Below, piece by piece: positions 44,333-51,969 of a DNA stretch of 64,000 bases. The DNA comes from an uncultured Clostridium sp. (GTDB lineage Bacteria > Bacillota > Clostridia > Lachnospirales > Lachnospiraceae). Position numbers and translations under genes: made by a program. Below the pieces are notes generated by a model that searched no databases, had not been told where the DNA came from, and saw nothing but the letters and a program-made list of their open reading frames with translations. The first letter of the stretch is position 1. Each line of letters starts with the position of its first letter. Location: assembly GCA_900555045.1 (NCBI GenBank), contig USJW01000006.1, positions 11,760 to 75,759 of the forward strand, given 5' to 3'.

Positions 44333-45319
44333 ATGGTCAGAGAGATAGAGGTTCTGGCGGGGGAAATCCGCCACACGGTCATTATATCGGACGAGCCTGA
44401 GGCCCTTCTGGCGGCGAAAGCCGCTGGGAGGGCCGTAATTGGTGTGGAACCTTGCGGGGCGGCAGAGGGGGAGGTAGGGACGGAGCCGGGAGAGAAGTCA
44501 GCCCCCGCCCCCGGGCGCATCCGCCCGGATATCGCGCGCTACATTGTCCCGGGCTGGGAGTTTGTATCCGAGGAGCTGGCGGAGCTGGTGCTGCTGCGCC
44601 ACTTGGGGCTTCCCTGGACCATCGGTGTGACCGATCGCCTGGTGATCCGGGAGCTGACCAGAGCGGACGCGGAGCGTGTTCCACAGCAGGAAGCGCTCTC
44701 GGCGGACGAGGAGCTGTTTCGGGATCCGGAGAAGCTAGCGGTCTATATAAAGGGCCAGTACGGCTTCTACGAGTATGGCACCTGGGCCCTTGTGCGCAAA
44801 GACGACGGCGCACTGGTGGGGCTTGCGGGGGTGAGTCAGCCGCGGCTGCCAGAGGAGCTTGCGGGGGTGAGCCAGCCGCGGCTGCCAGAGGAGCTTGCGG
44901 GGGTGAGCCAGCCGCGGCTGCCAGAGGAGCTTGCGGGGGTCTTGGAGGCGGCCACCATGGGGGCTATCCCCGCGGAAGCCGCCCCCACAGAGCACACCTC
45001 CGTGGATACGATCGCTCAACCGCCCGTCTGTCCCTACGATTTCCTCGAGCTGGGCTACCGCATTTTCACCCCGTACCGCCGCCAAGGCTACGCTCTGGAG
45101 GCGTGCCGCGAGATTCTGGAATACACCCACGAGGTGCTGGGGGGCCGGGTCTGCGCTGTGATTCAGGCAGAAAATAAGGCGTCCTGCCGGCTGGCAGAAC
45201 GCCTTGGAATGAATCGGCTGTCCGAAGGCAGCGCACTCATGGAAACAGATAGCGGATCATCTCAACCGCTGCTTCTTTACGGGGAGATCCGCTCACCACA
45301 GCCAGGTAGGGAGGATTGA
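44333..45319 (+). CDS. GNAT-family acetyltransferase with an internal tandem repeat
   Basis: A 328-residue protein with an N-terminal part (about 1-100) I do not recognise and a GNAT domain (about 100-315): LVIRELTRADAERV at the start, FTPYRRQGYALEAC (acetyl-CoA loop R-x-x-G-x-A) and ENKASCRLAERLGM. Between strands 3 and 4 of the GNAT fold lies GLAGVSQPRLPEE copied three times. The gene overlaps the convergent gene downstream by 83 bases. Substrate unknown. Confidence 0.8.
   Translation: MVREIEVLAGEIRHTVIISDEPEALLAAKAAGRAVIGVEPCGAAEGEVGTEPGEKSAPAPGRIRPDIARYIVPGWEFVSEELAELVLLRHLGLPWTIGVTDRLVIRELTRADAERVPQQEALSADEELFRDPEKLAVYIKGQYGFYEYGTWALVRKDDGALVGLAGVSQPRLPEELAGVSQPRLPEELAGVSQPRLPEELAGVLEAATMGAIPAEAAPTEHTSVDTIAQPPVCPYDFLELGYRIFTPYRRQGYALEACREILEYTHEVLGGRVCAVIQAENKASCRLAERLGMNRLSEGSALMETDSGSSQPLLLYGEIRSPQPGRED
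44822..44940 (+). repeat. 36-bp in-frame tandem repeat (3.3 copies)
   Basis: A 36-base unit beginning CTTGCGGGGGTGAG repeats at 44822, 44858 and 44894 with a single T/C difference, then breaks off at 44940. It codes the 12-residue block LAGVSQPRLPEE. The near-identity of copies means the expansion is recent or still variable. Confidence 0.95.
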
Positions 45320-45905
45320 TGGTGACGCCGCTCACCTGGGAAAAACGGGTGCTTTCGAGGGAGATGGCCGCGGGGACCGCCGTGCCGTCGGAGCGGACGA
45401 CCCGGTAGATGAACGGCTCCACCTTGGCGTACAGGTCCTTTGGGAGCAGCTCCTCCAGGTTGTCGAAGGCGTCGATCTCCCCGTAGTGGTCGATGGAGGC
45501 CTGGTCGGCGATCATCACGTCGAGTCCCTTGCTGGCCACCAGGGCGCTGATCTTGGCCAGGGTGGCGTAGCCGTACTGGGAGACGGTATCGTCGTAGGTG
45601 GCGTACAGGCCGGTGTTGATCTCGATTAAGTCCTTTTTGCCGCAGTTCAGGGCCTCCTTGAGGTCATTTTCAAGGTCCAGCAGATGGCTGGTCTCCCCGG
45701 AGCGGTCGTTGATGATGGCGATGGCCAGGCGCGTGGTGAAGGTCTGGCGGTAGAGCGAGTTGCCGACCACACTGAGCATGGCGATCACCACGATCGCAGC
45801 TGCGATGTGAAACTTATAGTATTCCCAGATGTACCACAGCCGGTCGCGGCCGCTCATCTTTTTCAGCTTTTCTTTCTCCGTTTTAGCGTGTTCTTTTAAA
45901 GACAT
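45237..45905 (-). CDS. Membrane-anchored protein of unknown function
   Basis: A 222-residue protein with a charged N-terminus (KEHAKTEKEKLKKMSGRDRL), one membrane helix (about 30-55) and an extracytoplasmic domain. LDVMIADQASIDHYGEIDAF and TINPPYLAVVSGSPRKEAAV are weakly reminiscent of extracellular solute-binding proteins, but I do not recognise the family. Start 45905 follows GGAG. It lies back to back with the YesL gene (46080), with both promoters in the 174-base gap, and overlaps the GNAT 3' end by 83 bases. Confidence 0.7.
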   Translation of the reverse strand: MSLKEHAKTEKEKLKKMSGRDRLWYIWEYYKFHIAAAIVVIAMLSVVGNSLYRQTFTTRLAIAIINDRSGETSHLLDLENDLKEALNCGKKDLIEINTGLYATYDDTVSQYGYATLAKISALVASKGLDVMIADQASIDHYGEIDAFDNLEELLPKDLYAKVEPFIYRVVRSDGTAVPAAISLESTRFSQVSGVTINPPYLAVVSGSPRKEAAVEMIRYLFP

Positions 45906-46079
45906 ATGAATCTTCTCCTCTTTTGACGATGTAGCAACATACCCCTTATCATACCATAAAATGGGCGCGCCGGACCATAAATTTTTTATGAAATGGGCGT
46001 CAGACTTTGCAATTCGGCGAGAGTTTGCTATAATAGCTGTTAAAGATATAACACCGACAGAGAAAGAAGAGGACATACT

Positions 46080-46829
46080 ATGCTGCAGGGACTATTTAAC
46101 TATGACAATCCAGTGTGGAGATTTATCGGGAAGCTGGGGGATCTGATCCTTTTAAATATTCTGTGGTTCATCTGCTCAATCCCCGTGTTCACCATCGGCG
46201 CTTCCACCACCGCTGTCTACTATGTGACGATGAAGCTGGTCCGGGACGAGGACGATGCCACGATCCGATCCTTCTTCCGGTCCTTTAAGGAAAACTTTAA
46301 GCAGGCCACGGGAATCTGGTTGATTCTGTTGGCCGTGGGCGCCATTTTGGCCTTCGATTTCTGGTTCTTTTTGAACGGGATGATGGGGATCGGCGGGAAT
46401 ATAAAGATCGCCCTCTTGGCGGTGTTCGGCGGCTTCCTGTTAATCTACCTGTTTATCCTGACCTACGTGTTCCCGCTTCAGGCCCGGTTTTACAATCCGG
46501 TGAAGCGGACACTGTTCAACGCGTTTTTCATGTCGATCCGCCACCTGTTCCACACCATCGGGATTCTGGCGCTCGATGTCCTGATCGTGTACGGTTCCTA
46601 CCTGTCCCTGTTCTATCTGCCCCAGATTTCGCTGCTGCTGATTCTGTTCGGCATGCCGCTGGTGGCGTTTGTGAACTCCTACTTCTTCACAGCGATTTTT
46701 AAGCGCTACATGCCCAAGGAGGAGGAGACCTCGGAGGGGATGCGGCCGCTGTTTGACGATGAGGATGAGGCGATGAAAGAGGCGATCCGGAACCTGAAGG
46801 GGGAGAACGGGGAGAGCGAAGCAAAGTAA
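46080..46829 (+). CDS. YesL family membrane protein (DUF624)
   Basis: A 249-residue protein with about five membrane segments, opening FNYDNPVWRFIGKLGDLIL and then NILWFICSIPVFTIGASTTA, the DUF624/YesL signature. In Bacillus subtilis yesL sits with pectin-use genes; the role is unknown. Its acidic C-terminal tail and size are usual for the family. GAGGACA precedes the ATG. No sugar-use genes are adjacent. Confidence 0.9.
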   Translation: MLQGLFNYDNPVWRFIGKLGDLILLNILWFICSIPVFTIGASTTAVYYVTMKLVRDEDDATIRSFFRSFKENFKQATGIWLILLAVGAILAFDFWFFLNGMMGIGGNIKIALLAVFGGFLLIYLFILTYVFPLQARFYNPVKRTLFNAFFMSIRHLFHTIGILALDVLIVYGSYLSLFYLPQISLLLILFGMPLVAFVNSYFFTAIFKRYMPKEEETSEGMRPLFDDEDEAMKEAIRNLKGENGESEAK

Positions 46830-46846
46830 GTGTATGAGATAAGTAA

Positions 46847-46893
46847 GGGGCAGCATATCATTTAGCCGATGACATGCTGCCCCTATATTTTAT
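46847..46893 (+). terminator. Terminator after the YesL gene
   Basis: GGGGCAGCAT (46847-46856) pairs with ATGCTGCCCC (46874-46883), followed by TATATTTTAT. Confidence 0.65.
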
Positions 46894-46918
46894 GCCCACA
46901 TAGGTCCCCCAATAACAT

Positions 46919-47110
46919 TTATGAAGGCGTGAAAAGCTCATCCACAGTCAGCTCCAATTCTTTGGCCAGATGGAAGGCAAGGGATAATGTGGGGTCATAT
47001 TTGTTGTTTTCAATGGCATTCACCGTCTGACGGGAAACGTTGCATTTTTTTGCGAGCTCCTCCTGGGAGAGATCTAGCTCCTTGCGCCTGCTTCTGATGA
47101 TATTTTCCAT
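46919..47110 (-). CDS. XRE-family small DNA-binding regulator
   Basis: A 63-residue helix-turn-helix protein (RRKELDLSQEELAKKCNVSR then QTVNAIENNKYDPTLSLAF), the short YozG/Cro type. Start 47110 follows GAGGT. It is 7 bases downstream of a small membrane protein gene on the same strand, a common pair in Firmicutes in which the regulator sets expression of the membrane partner. Confidence 0.88.
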   Translation of the reverse strand: MENIIRSRRKELDLSQEELAKKCNVSRQTVNAIENNKYDPTLSLAFHLAKELELTVDELFTPS

Positions 47111-47117
47111 GCCGACC

Positions 47118-47408
47118 TCAGCCCCCAAGTCGCTTCTTATAGTAGATAAGTGCTCCAAAATAGATGATGGCGGCGACCTCCAGCTGAATAAAAGGATTTG
47201 CGGTCATGGGCTGCGCTCTTGCAATGTTTTCAATTACATCGAGGACTTTTGAACCGATGGTGGCAAGCAGAGTAAACGAGCTGGCTTTCCACACGATGAC
47301 CTGATTTCGCTCGTCCCCCGGCACTGACAGTGACACCAGCATGACAATGTCCAGGATCGTAAATACCAACAGGACGGCTCCTAAAAATATGATCGCGGAT
47401 AACGGCAT
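47118..47408 (-). CDS. Small membrane protein paired with the XRE regulator
   Basis: A 96-residue protein with three predicted membrane helices (about 3-24, 37-55, 70-88) and a short basic end YYKKRLGG. AAGGAGG lies before the ATG at 47408. I do not recognise a function; small membrane partners of XRE regulators are often of the DUF2178/DUF3796 kind. Confidence 0.7.
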   Translation of the reverse strand: MPLSAIIFLGAVLLVFTILDIVMLVSLSVPGDERNQVIVWKASSFTLLATIGSKVLDVIENIARAQPMTANPFIQLEVAAIIYFGALIYYKKRLGG

Positions 47409-47551
47409 AGTGCAATCCTCCTTCCAAAATGTCAAGAACTTTTGCCATTTTTTTCTCTGCACGGATCAGCCCCGCACTGCTTGCAGGGCGCGAATCAGAT
47501 TGTTTCCGCCCCCACATAATAAATAGTTTTCATTTCTGGCAAATTTGCCAA

Positions 47552-47594
47552 TTGATATTTCCTCGAAAATATTGTATACAATATTATGTATAAT
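47552..47594 (+). promoter_or_regulatory. ispE promoter with a GntR-like palindrome on the -10
   Basis: TTGATA (47552-47557), a 17-base spacer and TATACA (47575-47580). The -10 lies inside the perfect palindrome ATTGTATACAAT (47571-47582), whose GTATAC core fits GntR/FadR-type operators. A second TATAAT occurs at 47589-47594. Confidence 0.55.
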
Positions 47595-47697
47595 AAAAAC
47601 AGAAATACATACAAAGTACAATTTCCAATTTCTGCCGCTTCTTCGCGGCAGCCGTATAGAACGATACATTACATTCAGAGAAGGGGATGATGACAGA

Positions 47698-48591
47698 ATG
47701 ATGACACATTTGAGATTGAAGGCCTACGGGAAGATTAATCTGGGGCTGGATGTGCTGGGACGACGCGCGGACGGCTACCACGAGGTGCGCATGATCATGC
47801 AGACCGTGCGGCTTCACGACAGCATCGACATTTACCGCACCAGGGAGCCGGGAATCCGGCTGGAGACCAACCTTTACTACCTGCCGACCAATGAGCAGAA
47901 TCTGGCGTACCGGGCGGCGAAGCTTCTGATGGATGAATTCGGGGTCCGGGACGGCGTGAGCATCCACCTGCGCAAGTTCATTCCGGTGTCCGCCGGCATG
48001 GCGGGGGGAAGCACGGACGCGGCCTCGGTGCTGTTCGGCGTGAACAAGATGTTCGGCCTGGGGCTGAGCACGAAAAAGCTGATGGAGCGAGGCGTGACCC
48101 TGGGGGCGGATATCCCCTACTGCCTGATGCGGGGGACGGCCCTGTCCGAGGGGATCGGAGAGAAGCTGACGGCACTGCCGCCGGTGCCCCAGTGCCAGGT
48201 GCTGATCGCAAAGCCTGGAATCAGCGTTTCCACCAAGGTGGTCTACGAGGCACTGGATGCCATGGAGCTGACGCCGGAGGAGCACCCGGACATCGACGGC
48301 ATGATTGGGGCGATCCGGGAGAAGGACCTGCAGAGTCTTGCAGGAAAGTTCGGGAATGTGCTGGAGCTGGTGACGGCCGGAAAATATCCGGTGATCGGGG
48401 AGATTGAGCAGGTGATGCGCCAGTACGGAGCGGTGAACGCCATGATGAGCGGGAGCGGCCCCACGGTGTTCGGACTGTTCACAAACCCGCGGGCGGCCCA
48501 GGACGCCTACGAGGCGCTGCGCTTCGGGGCGCACGCGAAGCTGGCAAAGCAGGTATATCTGACCGGATTTTACAACGTGAAACGAGATTGA
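47698..48591 (+). CDS. ispE: 4-diphosphocytidyl-2-C-methyl-D-erythritol kinase
   Basis: A 297-residue GHMP kinase of the non-mevalonate isoprenoid pathway. KAYGKINLGLDVLGRRADGY near the start and PVSAGMAGGSTDAASVLFG near residue 97 are the IspE ATP and substrate motifs, and MMSGSGPTVFGLF closes the third. It phosphorylates CDP-ME at the 2-OH, ultimately feeding undecaprenyl lipid for the glycans at the other end of the window. The start is at ATG 47698 (or 47701) after AAGGGG. The GntR gene follows in the same transcript. Confidence 0.95.
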   Translation: MMTHLRLKAYGKINLGLDVLGRRADGYHEVRMIMQTVRLHDSIDIYRTREPGIRLETNLYYLPTNEQNLAYRAAKLLMDEFGVRDGVSIHLRKFIPVSAGMAGGSTDAASVLFGVNKMFGLGLSTKKLMERGVTLGADIPYCLMRGTALSEGIGEKLTALPPVPQCQVLIAKPGISVSTKVVYEALDAMELTPEEHPDIDGMIGAIREKDLQSLAGKFGNVLELVTAGKYPVIGEIEQVMRQYGAVNAMMSGSGPTVFGLFTNPRAAQDAYEALRFGAHAKLAKQVYLTGFYNVKRD

Positions 48592-48608
48592 CATAGGAGG
48601 CCATGGTG

Positions 48609-49310
48609 ATGGAAAATAACTTTAAAGTAAATATGAACGAATATCTGCCGCTGCGCGACGTGGTGTTCAACACACTGCGGCAGGCAATCTTGAAGGGAGA
48701 GCTGGCGCCGGGGGAGCGCCTGATGGAGATCCAGCTGGCGGAGAAGCTGGGCGTCAGCCGCACCCCCATCCGCGAGGCGATCCGCAAGCTGGAGCTGGAG
48801 GGCCTGGTGCTCATGATCCCCAGAAAGGGCGCCGAGGTGGCGAAGATATCGGAGAAGAGCCTCAGGGATGTGCTGGAGGTGCGCCGCTCCCTGGAGGAGC
48901 TGGCCATCGAGCTGGCCTGCCAGCGCATGAGCGATGAGGAGCTGGACGATTTGGAGCGGGCCCAGCGGGCCTTCCGCGAGGCGATCTCCCAGGGCATGGC
49001 CATGGCCATCGCGGAGACGGATGAGCACTACCACGACATCATCTACCAGGGCACCTGCAACGACAAGCTGGTGCAGATGCTCAACAATCTGCGGGAGCAG
49101 ATGTACCGCTACCGCCTGGAGTATATAAAGGACGAGGACAAACGGCAGGTGCTTTTGGTGGAGCATGAGCACATCCTGGCGGCCTTAAAGGGGCGCAACA
49201 TCGCTGAGGCCAAGACCGCCATGCGGGAGCACATCGACAACCAGGAGATCACGGTTTCACGCAACATTAAGGAGCAGGAGCAGGAACACCAGATTCGGGG
49301 GAGACGGTAA
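48609..49310 (+). CDS. GntR-family regulator (FadR/VanR type)
   Basis: A 233-residue regulator with the winged helix (about 12-75; KLGVSRTPIREAIRKLELEG) and an all-helical FCD ligand domain (about 85-220) with the Asp/His metal-ligand pattern (ETDEHYHDIIYQ, EHEHILAAL, MREHIDN). The FCD ligands suggest a carboxylate effector. AGGAGG lies 7 bases before ATG 48609; the ATG at 48603 is too close to it. Its stop shares one base with the start of the next gene. Confidence 0.92.
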   Translation: MENNFKVNMNEYLPLRDVVFNTLRQAILKGELAPGERLMEIQLAEKLGVSRTPIREAIRKLELEGLVLMIPRKGAEVAKISEKSLRDVLEVRRSLEELAIELACQRMSDEELDDLERAQRAFREAISQGMAMAIAETDEHYHDIIYQGTCNDKLVQMLNNLREQMYRYRLEYIKDEDKRQVLLVEHEHILAALKGRNIAEAKTAMREHIDNQEITVSRNIKEQEQEHQIRGRR

Positions 49311-49513
49311 TGGACGAGAAAAATTTTAAGGAGCGCTACCTGGCGGGGGAGATTCCCTTTGAGGAGATCGACCGCTACATCAGTATCTGGAACAACAGCG
49401 ACGATCCCCGGACGCTGGCCCAGTTTTTAGGGCTGAACGCCGAGGAGGAGGACGTGTGGATCGATGTCAGCGACGAGGCGCTGAACGAGCTGCTCGACGC
49501 CCAGAAGCGCTGA
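49310..49513 (+). CDS. Short acidic protein of unknown function
   Basis: A 67-residue acidic protein (YLAGEIPFEEIDRYISIWNN and a Glu/Asp-rich C-terminal half). No motif is recognised. It overlaps the GntR stop by one base, so translation is coupled. Small proteins in this place, after a FadR-type regulator, occur in Lachnospiraceae, but I know no function. The gene ends 5 bases from the convergent spoIIR stop. Confidence 0.7.
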   Translation: MDEKNFKERYLAGEIPFEEIDRYISIWNNSDDPRTLAQFLGLNAEEEDVWIDVSDEALNELLDAQKR

Positions 49514-49518
49514 GAGAG

Positions 49519-50172
49519 TCAACTTTTAAAGCCCATGAGCTCCGGCAGCCGGAAGCGGATCCGGACCCGGGGCTTTTCCGGCGCGCGTGCGGTCCGCTCC
49601 GATTCCGGCAGCAGGGCCTCGTAGTCATCCTCAGGGATCAGCTGCTTTAGGGTCTCCTTGGAGTGCTCCGGCACCACCGCGTTCATGGAGTCCGTGTAGC
49701 ACAGGGGTGGATAGAGCACGCACCACCAGTTGTGGCCGTTCCCGCTCCCGATGGTGATCCGGGCCGCGTCGTAGGTGCCGCAGGGGAACACCATGTCGCC
49801 GTAGGCCTTGGTGGGGAAATAGTCGCGGGTCAGCATGAGGCTTACCGGGTAGTCCTTCCCGCGGGACAGGAGATACCGGTGCGCCATGTCCTCGATCGCT
49901 TCGCTGTGGTCTGTGAGCCATGCGGCGGTCGTCTCCTTGGTGGCGTTCTCGCCCAGGTTCTCGTTTACGTAGTCAATCACCAGCCCCTTGACCTCCATCT
50001 TGAGCTGCTGGTCCTCGTCGCTGTCGCTGTTGGCCAGAATGTGAAAGCGCAGGATCTCGGGTGCGATGCGGGACGCCAGGGCCTCGCTGCCCTGCTGTCT
50101 GGCGGATAAGGCGATCAAAAATGCGGTTAAAAAGCAAAGTGCGGATATGCACAGGCTGATTCTATATTTCAT
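49519..50172 (-). CDS. spoIIR: Stage II sporulation protein R
   Basis: A 217-residue protein with an N-terminal signal/anchor (about 1-22) and the SpoIIR core: LRFHILANSDSDEDQQLKM near residue 41, ARITIGSGNGHNWWCVLYP near 134, and CYTD. SpoIIR is made in the forespore under sigma-F, secreted to the intermembrane space and triggers SpoIIGA to cut pro-sigma-E. This is direct evidence that the organism can sporulate. GGAGG precedes the ATG at 50172. Confidence 0.94.
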   Translation of the reverse strand: MKYRISLCISALCFLTAFLIALSARQQGSEALASRIAPEILRFHILANSDSDEDQQLKMEVKGLVIDYVNENLGENATKETTAAWLTDHSEAIEDMAHRYLLSRGKDYPVSLMLTRDYFPTKAYGDMVFPCGTYDAARITIGSGNGHNWWCVLYPPLCYTDSMNAVVPEHSKETLKQLIPEDDYEALLPESERTARAPEKPRVRIRFRLPELMGFKS

Positions 50173-50212
50173 GATGTATTCCTCCCATCGGATCTTCAAA
50201 ATCAAATTCTGT

Positions 50213-50240
50213 TTGTAATTATTGACACATATGGTATAAT
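50213..50240 (+). promoter_or_regulatory. Promoter of ddl
   Basis: TTGTAA (50213-50218), a 16-base spacer and a perfect TATAAT (50235-50240), 63 bases before the ddl start. Confidence 0.55.
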
Positions 50241-50302
50241 GTAAACACTGTAAAAGTAGATCCTGCGATGGATCGGAGTAAGGAAAACTTGAGGAGAACA
50301 TC

Positions 50303-51364
50303 ATGAGCAGACCAAGAGTAGTTGTACTATTTGGCGGGCAGTCCTCGGAACATATCGTTTCCTGCATGTCTGCCGCCAATGTGATAGACCGGATTGATAA
50401 GACACGTTACGAGCTTTTGCTGATCGGTATCACCGAGGAGGGACACTGGATCAGGACGGACCGCGTGGAGGACATAAGGGACGGCAGCTGGAAGAACGGC
50501 CGGGTGAGCGCAGTGATCTCCCCCGACGCCACACAGAAATGTGTGATCCTGACGGACGGGGACCGCACCGAGCATGTGCATGTGGACGCCGTTTTCCCGG
50601 TGTTACACGGCCTTTACGGCGAGGACGGGACCGTGCAGGGGCTTTTGGAGCTGGCGAAGATTCCCTACGTGGGCTGCGGCGTACTCTCGTCCGCGGTTTC
50701 CATGGATAAACTGTACACAAAGATCGTTGTGGACCGCCTGGGCGTGCGCCAGGCAGCCTACGAGGCGGTGATGAGCGAGGAGCTGGCGGATATGGACGCG
50801 GTGGCAAGCCGCGTGGAGAGCCACCTCCCCTACCCGGTGTTTATAAAGCCCAGCAATGCCGGGTCCTCGAGGGGCGTCAGCAAGGCGGAGAACCGCAGCG
50901 AGCTTATGAACGGCCTTCGCGAGGCAGCGCGCCATGACCGCAAGATTCTGGTGGAAGAGGCGATTGTTGGACACGAGGTGGAGTGCGCCGTGTTTGGCGG
51001 CGGCGCAGAGCCGGTGGTCGCATCCGGAGTGGGTGAGATTCTGGCTGCGGCTGAATTTTATGACTTTGATGCCAAGTATTTCAATCAGGAGTCCAGGACC
51101 GTCACAGACCCTAAGCTTCCGGGGAACGCGGCGGAAAAGATCCGCGAGATCGCGGTGGCGGTGTTTCGAGCGGTGGACGGCTATGGTCTGGCGCGCGTGG
51201 ACTTCTTTGTGAAGGAGGACGGGGAGGTCGTCTTCAACGAGATCAATACCATGCCCGGATTTACGGCCATCAGCATGTATCCCATGCTCTGGGAGGCCAG
51301 GGGCGTGAGCAAGGAGGCGCTGGTGGAGAAGCTGCTGGCGCACGGCATGAAGCGGTTTGACTGA
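50303..51364 (+). CDS. ddl: D-alanine--D-alanine ligase
   Basis: A 353-residue ATP-grasp ligase with VVLFGGQSSEHIVS at the N-terminus, VFPVLHGLYGEDGTVQG near residue 93 (Ddl signature 1) and DFFVKEDGEVVFNEINTMPG near residue 305 (signature 2). It joins two D-alanines for peptidoglycan. The residue region before signature 1 does not have the VanA-type change. AGGAG precedes the ATG. It is divergent from spoIIR. Confidence 0.95.
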   Translation: MSRPRVVVLFGGQSSEHIVSCMSAANVIDRIDKTRYELLLIGITEEGHWIRTDRVEDIRDGSWKNGRVSAVISPDATQKCVILTDGDRTEHVHVDAVFPVLHGLYGEDGTVQGLLELAKIPYVGCGVLSSAVSMDKLYTKIVVDRLGVRQAAYEAVMSEELADMDAVASRVESHLPYPVFIKPSNAGSSRGVSKAENRSELMNGLREAARHDRKILVEEAIVGHEVECAVFGGGAEPVVASGVGEILAAAEFYDFDAKYFNQESRTVTDPKLPGNAAEKIREIAVAVFRAVDGYGLARVDFFVKEDGEVVFNEINTMPGFTAISMYPMLWEARGVSKEALVEKLLAHGMKRFD

Positions 51365-51401
51365 CCCGGTCCAAGGTATACGGCAGAAAGGAATGGCAGA
51401 C

Positions 51402-51851
51402 ATGACAAAGGACGTACTGATTACGATCAGCGGGGTACAGATATTGGATGAGGAAGACGATGATGTGGAGATGGTCACCCGGGGAGACTACTACAACAAG
51501 AACGGCAAGCACTACATCACCTACGACGAGGTGATGGAGGGCTTCGCGGAGCCGGTGAAGAACATCATCAAGGTATCTCCGGGCAGCGTGGACATCATCA
51601 AGAGAGGGATCGCCAGCGCTCACATGCAGTTTGAGAAGGATAAGAAGAACCTGTGCTGCTACACCACCCCCATGGGCGACCTGATCATCGGAATCCAGAC
51701 CAACCGGATCCGGATTGATGAGCAGGAGGACAGCCTGAAGGTCAATGTGGAGTACTCTTTGGATATCAATTACCAGCACGCCTCGGACTGCAGCATCATG
51801 GTGGATGTGCAGTCGGTCCGGGGGGCGTCGGTGGACACGGTCTCAGCCTGA
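51402..51851 (+). CDS. DUF1934 beta-barrel protein (YwiB-like)
   Basis: A 149-residue protein opening VLITISGVQILDEEDDDVEM, the DUF1934 pattern, and ending with a long beta stretch LKVNVEYSLDINYQHASDCS. YwiB relatives fold as a small lipocalin-like barrel of unknown role. I use ATG 51402, since AAAGGA lies 9 bases before it; ATG 51393 touches that site. It follows ddl after 37 bases. Confidence 0.85.
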   Translation: MTKDVLITISGVQILDEEDDDVEMVTRGDYYNKNGKHYITYDEVMEGFAEPVKNIIKVSPGSVDIIKRGIASAHMQFEKDKKNLCCYTTPMGDLIIGIQTNRIRIDEQEDSLKVNVEYSLDINYQHASDCSIMVDVQSVRGASVDTVSA

Positions 51852-51888
51852 TGGGGCGTGTGAAAACGTGAAATTAAATCAAAATGAA

Positions 51889-51933
51889 AAGCCGGGAACG
51901 TCAGTCAGATCACTGATGTTCCCGGCTTTTTTA
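51889..51933. terminator. Bidirectional terminator
   Basis: AAGCCGGGAACGTCAGT (51889-51905) pairs with ACTGATGTTCCCGGCTT (51912-51928), one G-U pair, with TTTTT after. On the other strand it reads into TTTTCATTTT, so it ends the aldehyde dehydrogenase operon too. Confidence 0.88.
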
Positions 51934-51969
51934 GCCGACTCTTATATCATTCGTCCATCCCGCCAGCTG

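Noticed and set aside
47584..48594. 336-residue reverse frame opposite ispE
   Set aside because: Composition is His/Arg/Leu-rich and the forward frame is a textbook IspE.
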